The notes under the pieces are model-generated. The model had not been told where the DNA came from. It made no database searches and saw only the letters and a list, made by a program, of their open reading frames with translations. 64,000 nucleotides of DNA from Limnanthes douglasii subsp. nivea (taxonomy: Eukaryota; Streptophyta; Magnoliopsida; Brassicales; Limnanthaceae), in assembly GCA_036936605.1 (NCBI GenBank), contig JAUPFV010000004.1:143202973-143266972 (forward strand). Reading direction: 5' to 3'. The position numbers and the translations under genes are program-made. This document shows positions 58,130-64,000 of the stretch, piece after piece (the stretch's first letter is position 1; each line of letters opens with the position of its first letter).

Positions 58130-59230
58130 GCAGACCCCTCTTACATTGCTTAGGATTTGAAGAATCCCAAAATGTTCTATCCGAACTACACGATGGAGAG
58201 GGCTCTGCACATTGTTGAGTGAAGGCATTAACCAGGACGGTTTTGTTAGCAGGGTACTATTCGCCTACAATAATGACAGATGCTAAAGATATGGTCAGAA
58301 AGTATGATCCCTGCCAAAGGTACGGAAACGAAATTCATGTGCCAGAAGTTCTTATCGAATCAATATCCAAACCAATACCTTTTGCCAGATTAGGTTTTGA
58401 CTTGGTTGGGCCTCTTCCCATGGCATCTGGAGGATTTTCAACATAATAGTGGAGATAGATTACTTCTCTAAATGGATAGAAGCTGCATCACTAAGTTTAA
58501 CCACTTTAAAGGAACTCATAAAATTTATCATTTCCAATATTTGTTGTCGATTTTGAATTCCCCAACGGATTACTACGGAAAATGGGCCACAGTTTCACGA
58601 TACAAATATGGAGACATTTTTCACTTACAGAGGAATTCAACATTGTTTCTCTTCTCCTTTCTATCCTCAGGCTAATGGACGGGTTGAAGTTGCTAATCGA
58701 ACCATTTTAACAGGGTTGTAAAGAATCTGGAAGGAGCTGCAGGAAAATGGCCAAGCTATTTCCATGAAATATTGTGGGCCAAAATAACTACTCCGCAAAC
58801 GGCCACCCAAGAGTCTCCTTTTGTCCTTGCCTATGGGATGGATGAAATCATGCCTATAGAAGAGACACTATCCTCCTTCAGAATATAAAATTATGCCAAA
58901 CAAGTTAATGAAATGGCGGTAATAAATCAATTGGATCTGATTGAAGAAAGAAGAGTAAAGGAACATTTAAGGGTTGTGCATTATCAAGGCTTAATGAGAG
59001 GCATGCATGCATTTAAAGTAAAGATAAGAAATTTTCAAATAATCCGTAAAGTGTTAATAAACGTTTTTTTACACACTAAGGAAAAACAGTTCAGTACTCT
59101 GGCTCCGAACTAGGAAGGGCCATATATCATAAGTGAGAATATTAAGCAAGTGACGTATATGGTTTTGGATAAAGAGGGCAATCTGCTGAAGCACCCTTGA
59201 AACATCGAACATCTCAGGTTGTACTTAAAA
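58130..59230 (+). pseudogene. Gypsy M integrase
   Basis: The zinc-binding part (AGYYSPTIMTDAKDMVRKYD then PCQRYGNE) and first core motif (FDLVGPLPMASGG) are open at 58219-58446. The region of the second Asp and NGRVEVANRT, the E-containing helix, follows in broken frames near 58560-58720. The C-terminal part (LDLIEERRVKEHLRV, GPYIISENIK) runs to about 59230. Confidence 0.7.
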
Positions 59231-59379
59231 CAAAATTATCTTGTAAATATTTATTTTGTCACATATCAATGTAAATATTTGGGGGCATACTATTTCCTAC
59301 CCTAGTGGCACGGAGAGGTTTTAAGGAGGTGTCTGATTTTGAATCAATAAATAATTTATGTCTTCTTTCAATAATTGTG

Positions 59380-59557
59380 TTAAGTACGAAGTGATCAGCT
59401 CGATTAAACACCTCTCGGATCTATTAAACACCTTCCATCATTCAAATGAAATATCTTTGAAGCGATCAGATTTATTCAACACCTTCCATCATTCAAATGA
59501 AATATCTTTGAAGTGATCGGATTTATTCAATACCCTCCATCATTCAAATGAAATATC
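59380..59557 (+). repeat. 51-bp tandem repeat at M/R junction
   Basis: The unit starting CCTTCCATCATTCAAATGAA occurs at 59431, 59482 and 59533 (last partial), period 51. A partial earlier unit is seen from about 59380. The third unit breaks off at about 59557, where similarity to the antisense ORF starts. Confidence 0.85.
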
Positions 59558-60750
59558 CGATTCCACAATGCCTTCACAAGTGGAAATCTGGCAAGGTCTT
59601 ACATGTGGAACACCACGGGTCGGAGAGATTTAACTTGGGAGGAGCTCACCACTCAACCCTCTCCGGACACAGTGCTCAAGAGGTCTCATGAAGCAGATGA
59701 GACACTTTTCTTGCCAGGCCGGGCCAAAGCCCCAAGCAAAATGAAGGGCAAGAAGAAAGGCAAAAAGGTGGTGAGCAATTCTAATCCTGCTGATGCTGAG
59801 AAGGATGCTCCAACTGACCCGGAGGGGCCGGCTCAGAGCCAAATTGATGCTGCTCTTTTGCAGGTAGTGGAGCAAGAGACCGAAAGGCAGGAAGCAGAAC
59901 TCCCAAAATCTTCAAGGGCTTCCAAGAGGAATCGCAAGCAGGAGAGTGAAGGGGCAGACCGGGCAGCCAAGAAGAAAAAGACTGCCAAGGAAGATGAGCT
60001 TGCTCTCCGGGATCCGGAGCCTTCTCTTCAGGTTGACCCTTCTGACCCAACACATGCTGAAGAGATCCCAAGGGACTTTCATACTGATGAAGTTGAGGGA
60101 GGAGAGCTTAACATGGATGAAGTAGACATCACCGGTCTTGGTGAACTTAGCGAATACTTCCTCAATCTCCCCAGAGACGACTTCGCAGGGACTTACATTC
60201 CTCCGAGCAGCTCCAACACTGTCAACTTCAATGGTAAGACTTTCATCGTCTCTAGTGAAAAGGACACCATATCCCACTCCTTGCTAAGCAATGTGCGGCC
60301 AATACTTACACTGGAGAGACAAGTTCAGAGTCAAGCAGACACCATCAAAGACCTTAAGTCTGAGAAGGAAAAGTTGTCCGAAGACCTTTGAACTGCTACT
60401 GCCAATGCTGACATGCTAAAGGAAGCAAACGAGGAGTTGAAGAAGAATCGGGAGGAAAGCGACACAAAAGTTGCTACTCTAGAGGAAACCATCAGAGACC
60501 TCCGGGAAAAGCTGTCCGGGGTGCAGAAAGACCTTACTACCTCAAAAGAAGAGACCAAAGCAAAGGACAAGACCATCACCAACCTAACTACTGATAAGAT
60601 TGCCCTTGAGAATGCAGTATCCAAGGCTGCCGAGGAGAAAAATACTTTGTTACAGGAGCAGGAGGCCAAGATCCAAGCCAGGATCAATGCTTATGCCAAC
60701 CAGATGATCAAGAGCGAAGAGCTACTGCTTGAGAAGGTGAGGTCTGACAT
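59558..60750 (+). pseudogene. Gypsy R antisense ORF, C-terminal half
   Basis: One frame is open from 59552 to 60844 except for a single TGA at 60389-60391. The start matches 1-120 of the window (MWNTT, RRDLTWEELTT), so the N-terminal half, including the PF04195-like domain, is missing. It is rich in Lys and Glu with basic clusters (KMKGKKKGKKV, KKKKTAK) that could be nuclear signals. From about 60305 on it is a long heptad-type coiled coil (LERQVQSQADTIKDLKSEKE, VATLEETIRDLREKLSGVQK). It lies antisense to pol of element R. After about 60750 the frame is merely the antisense of the integrase end, because a deletion fuses the two. Confidence 0.65.
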
Positions 60751-60751
60751 G

Positions 60752-61626
60752 GTTTTACTCTTAACCTTCCTTAATACTTTATCCTCAGGTTGGAAATCTC
60801 TTCTCTTAACTTTAGAAGCAAACCCGCTTCTCATCAAACCTTGATAGTGTGCAACTCTAAGTGAGCTTTAACTCGTCTTTCTTCTACCAAATCAAGTTGA
60901 CCTCTGATTGCCACCTCATTAGCATGTTCGGAGAAGTTGTGAACACGAAAGGAGGGGAGAGTTGCCTCTATGGGAGCTACTGCATCCATCCCATAGACCA
61001 AGGCAAAGGGTGATTCTTATGTTGCAGCCCCAGGTGTTGTCCGGTAGGCCCACAAGACCTCTTGTAAATAACTAGGCCACTTCCCAGCAGCCCCTTCCAA
61101 ATTTTTCTTTAACCTGCCCATTTGCTTGTGGGTGGAAAGGTAAAGAGAAACAATGCTGTATACCCCTTGAGGCACATAAGCTCTCCATTTCTCTATTGTC
61201 GAACTGTGGCCCGTTGTCTATTGTTATTTTCTGTGGGACACCAAATTTGCAACATATGTTGGATATAATGAATTTTATAACAGCTTTTGATGTTGTCCCT
61301 GCTAGAGGGGCTGCTTCTATCCACTTCGAGAAGTAGTCAATGGCCACAATTATAGTTTTGCGCCCTCCGGACGCCATAGGGAGAGGCCCTACTAAATCCA
61401 ACCCCCATCGTGCAAAAGGAATAGGCTCAGAAATTGATTCTAAAGGAATGGCTGGTACATGAATTGCATTGCTGTACCTTTGGCATGGGTCACACATTCT
61501 CACCAATTCCTTAGCATCTTTCATGATTGATGGCCAATAGTAGCCGGAGAGTAAAACTCTTCTTGTTAAAGCTCTAAACCCACAATGGGCTGATCCCTCA
61601 CCATCATGCAATTCGGAGAGGACCAT
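60752..61626 (-). pseudogene. Gypsy R integrase
   Basis: The frame starts at ATG 61626 just after an in-frame stop. It holds the zinc-binding end (SGYYWPSIMKDAKELVRMCD then PCQRY), the core motifs WGLDLVGPLPMASGG (first Asp) and ITIDNGPQFDN (second Asp), and HPQANGQVK. There a deletion of about 30 bases compared with element M removes the helix with the third catalytic residue (Glu) and shifts the frame (about 61110). Integrase sequence goes on in other frames to LRKVKS near 60752, where it stops at the antisense ORF. Confidence 0.75.
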
Positions 61627-62244
61627 TTATGATTCTTCATCTCCCAAACAGCGCAGGAGAGGTTTACTGTAAGATTTTTTGTATAACACTTCTCTTAATA
61701 TGATGAAACCACGAGCCTTTTGTTTCAATGTTCTGGCTAGTGACTTATCCGGAGGCACAACACCATCGGAGAGATACTGTATGAGAGGATACCTCCAATC
61801 TTGAGGTTGTTTCACTTGTATTTCAAAAATTTCCTCTTCTTTACTCTTACAAAGTTGGATGGAGGGGTTTTCAAGCACATGGATCCATGGGTATGACTCT
61901 GTATAGGCTATGGTTGCTAGTGAATCTGCTAGCTCATTTTCTTCCCGGAGAATGGGTTCATAGATAACACTTTTAAACTTAAGCGTTTCATTTTTGAGGA
62001 GGAGTAAATATTTCACAAGTTGCTCCTTCTTAGCCTCATACTGGCCTTGGGCATGGTGGATAAGTAGTTGGGAGTCACTTAACAGCTTGACCCTCTTAGC
62101 CCCACAAATGTAGGCCAATTTTAGTCCAGCTATAGCTGCTTCGTATTCGAACTCGTTATTAGATGCCCTGAAAGCAAAACAAATAGCATGGTACATTTTG
62201 TCTCCATATGGGGAAGTTAAGCATACCCCTGCACCACATCCCAT
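61627..62244 (-). pseudogene. Gypsy R second (archaeal-type) RNase H
   Basis: 205 open codons: CGAGVCLTSPYGDKMYHAIC, ASNNEFEYEAAIAGLKLAY, LLSDSQLLIHHAQGQYEAK and ENELADSLATIAYTESYP. The conserved acidic residues (E in EYEA, D in LSDSQ, and D in ELADSLA) are all present. It is followed by the linker to integrase. The frame ends with a TAA directly before the integrase ATG, most simply a CAA to TAA change. Confidence 0.8.
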
Positions 62245-62912
62245 TGTGCTAGATCCACCATCTGTTCGGACGACCCAACTTTTTTATCTTTTATATCAGT
62301 AGTTTGCTCCAAATCCCTGTCGGAGTGGAATTCGACCAGAAAATCAGCCACAGCTTGGGCTTTGACTGTTGTTCGGGGAGCAAAGTCTATGTCAAAGTCC
62401 CGCAACTCTACTGACCACTTAGTCATTCTGCTCGAAATGTCTGCTTTTTGAAGGACATTCTATAGAGGAAAGGAAGTCCGGACGATGATGGGATGAGCCT
62501 GGAAATAAGGCCTCATCTTCCTTGCAGCTATTACCAGGGCCAATGCCAATTTTTCCACTTTTAAGTAACGCTTCTCTGCATCTATCAAGATTTTGCTGAC
62601 GTAGTACACTGGATGGGGATGACTGTCGACCTCTCTTACCAGCACAGCACTAATGGCACAACTTGAAACTACCAAGTATACAAAGAGAGTCTCCCCATCG
62701 ACTGGCTTGAACAAAGTTTTGAGGGAGGACAGGTGTTTCTTGATCTCATTGAAAGCCTCATCGCACTGCGGGGTCCAATCAAAGCCCCTTGCACCCTTCA
62801 AAGTTTGAAAGAAAGGAGCACACTTGTCCGAAGATCTTGAGATAAATCTGTTTAAGGCAGCTAATCTCCCCGTTAACCGCTGTACTTCTTTAATGTTTCG
62901 AGGAGGCTCCAT
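62217..62912 (-). pseudogene. Gypsy R RNase H
   Basis: The frame 62912-62460 starts in the RT connection (NIKEVQRLTGRLAALNRFIS) and holds AISAVLVREVDSHPHPVYYV and KRYLKVEKLALALVIAARKM. After one in-frame TAG it goes on to ADISSRMTKWSVELRDFDID and the tether to the next RNase H. The frameshift near 62285 separates it from the archaeal-type domain. Confidence 0.8.
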
Positions 62913-62945
62913 TTGAAATAGAGCATTGAGTTGGTCCGGATCAGG

Positions 62946-63788
62946 TTATATCCCATGCTCACTTATGATATAGCCCAGAAACTTCCCGGACTGCACTCCG
63001 AACACACACTTTTCAGGGTTTAACTTCAAATTTACTTTCACCAAGTTGGCAAAAGTTTCTCGGAGATCAGACAAGTGCAACTGCTCATCCACACTCTTCA
63101 CCATCATGTCATCAATGTACACTTCCATATTTCTTCCAATTTGATCAGCAAATGCCTTGTTGACTAATCTCTGATAAGTAGCCCCAGCATTTTTCAAACC
63201 AAATGGCATCACCTTGTAGCAATGAAGCCCTCTATCAGTTACAAATGTGGTATGCTCTTGATCCTTTGGATCCACTTGAATCTGATTGTATCCGGAGAAA
63301 GCATCCATAAAGGAAAGCAGCTTGTTCCCAGAGGTGGAGTCTACTAACTGATCAATCCGGGGGACCGGATACAAGTCTTTTGGGCAAGCTCTATTGAGGT
63401 CTGTAAAGTCAATGCACATGCGCCACTTGCCATTTTTCTTTTTTACTAAGACAGGATTGGCAGTCCACAAAGGGTATTGAGACTCCTTGATGTGCCCCAT
63501 CTTTGTGAGCCTGTCAACTTCTTGCACAATGACATCAGCCTTTTCTTTGGAAAAAGCTCTTCTTTTTTGGACTACTGGAGCTACATCTCTCCGGACGGAT
63601 AAGTGGTGCGAAATCACATCTGATGGAACTCCAGTAACATCAGCATTGCACCAAGCAAAAATGTGCTGATGGTTCTTTAAAAACTTTAACATTTCATTCT
63701 TCAACATAGGTGGCATTTTAGACCCTATCTTGACACTTTTTCCATCTTCCAAACAGTGTGTCTCCACTTCTTCAACCGGTATCAACAC
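62946..63788 (-). pseudogene. Gypsy R reverse transcriptase
   Basis: 280 open codons: the protease-RT linker (VEEVETHCLEDGKSVKIGSK), then RRAFSKEKADVIVQEVDRLT, NPVLVKKKNGKWRMCIDFTD, LNRACPKDLYPVPRIDQLVD, MDAFSGYNQIQVDPKDQEHT, and the catalytic YIDDMMVKS (YIDD at 63108-63119). All RT motifs look intact. A TAA follows EHGI at 62943-62945; a CAA to TAA change would explain it. Confidence 0.85.
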
Positions 63789-64000
63789 TCCGGGGGTCTC
63801 TCTGGGGTCATCAATTTCACCCTCACCCCCATAAAGGCCCTCAAACTGCTATTGTTCATCGATGCGGACTGCCCCCAACGTTCGAGGAGCCAAGGCAGTG
63901 GCATAACATTCTCTTGCAATCTTTTGGCTGCTCCGGACAACTCCAACCTGCCCCTGAACAACATACTTCAAGCATTGGTGGACTGTCGAAGCCACTACAT
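63789..64000 (-). pseudogene. Gypsy R protease C-terminal end
   Basis: The minus strand reads VVASTVHQCLKYVVQGQVGV then VRSSQKIARECYATALAP, matching the protease end of M (ASTFHQYLKYVVEGHVGIV). A stop (TAG after IDEQ) interrupts the tether to RT. Upstream protease and gag lie beyond the window. Confidence 0.65.

Larger units (their letters stand above)
53131..59557 (+). mobile_element. Tat-type Gypsy element M, decayed
   Basis: It carries a 5' LTR end, primer site, gag, protease, RT, RNase H, a second archaeal-type RNase H and integrase, in order, on the plus strand. The dual RNase H is the mark of the Tat lineage. Its 3' extra ORF and 3' LTR are missing; at about 59557 it joins element R in inverted orientation. 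Each domain carries several stops and shifts, so it is older than R, with which it shares high similarity across pol. Confidence 0.8.
59558..64000 (-). mobile_element. Tat-type Gypsy element R, relatively young
   Basis: Minus-strand pol: protease end (64000-63790), RT, RNase H, second RNase H and integrase to about 60752, then the extra ORF on the opposite strand. Neither LTR is in the window; the 3' one was lost at the M/R junction. Protein similarity to M is high across pol, but R has far fewer defects: a handful of single-codon stops, one frameshift near 62285 and two small deletions. Confidence 0.8.

Noticed and set aside
59630..60277. Minus-strand ORFs of 81, 96 and 121 codons opposite the antisense ORF
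   Set aside because: They are opposite-strand shadows of the well-supported coiled-coil frame.
1..64000. tRNA, rRNA, organelle-derived or satellite DNA
   Set aside because: I saw no tRNA-like cloverleaf with conserved boxes, no rRNA similarity, no obvious plastid or mitochondrial genes and no long high-copy satellite array; a covariance-model scan would be needed to be sure about tRNAs.

Overview
This window looks like repeat-dense nuclear DNA from a flowering plant, most likely a eudicot. It is AT-rich with long gene-free stretches. Its coding traces are plant Ty3/Gypsy (Tat-type, with a second RNase H and an antisense extra ORF), Ty1/Copia and L1-type LINE proteins, plus Mutator-like inverted-repeat DNA transposons. 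I see no bacterial operons, rRNA, tRNA or CRISPR. The species cannot be named from the sequence.

Only two stretches look like host genes. One is an intact single-exon gene at 20203-21099 (+), a 298-residue serine-rich protein with an MGCC lipidation-type N-terminus. The other is a much less certain 40-codon ORF at 39816-39938 (+) with its own TATA box.

Layout from left to right. 1-2494: 3' end of a Tat-type Gypsy element (antisense extra ORF, then an LTR) inserted into a LINE. 2495-6300: that LINE, minus strand, decayed. 6655-8545: small Copia remnant. 9245-12980: minus-strand Gypsy with 5' LTR, gag, protease and part of RT. 13.0-19.4 kb: two direct copies (A, B) of the 5' part of one Copia family. 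20.1-21.1 kb: the host gene. 21487-26209: plus-strand Copia P with both LTRs. 26.2-36.7 kb: minus-strand Copia C (same family as A and B), interrupted by Copia E (27802-31757) and a solo LTR (32294-32748). 36.7-39.2 kb: another minus-strand Copia. 40203-41236: 1.03-kb Mutator-like element with 9-bp target duplications. 41.5-42.2 kb: a second LINE. 45.47-48.83 kb: a long-inverted-repeat element carrying a second one (46563-48099) in its loop. 48.9-51.2 kb: another Copia. 53.2-59.2 kb: decayed plus-strand Tat Gypsy M. 59.56-64.0 kb: minus-strand Tat Gypsy R, much better preserved, with its antisense ORF on the plus strand, converging on M.

The retroelement ORFs once encoded gag, protease, RT, RNase H and integrase; every copy here carries stops, frameshifts or deletions. 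The points most worth checking are the nested palindromic elements, the antisense ORF present in two Gypsy copies with a TATA box before one of them, the roughly 195-bp duplication around Copia E, the TATA-bearing hairpin and 30-bp repeats in the solo LTR, and the two host-gene candidates. All coordinates of decayed elements are approximate. Family calls come from reading motifs by eye, not from database searches.
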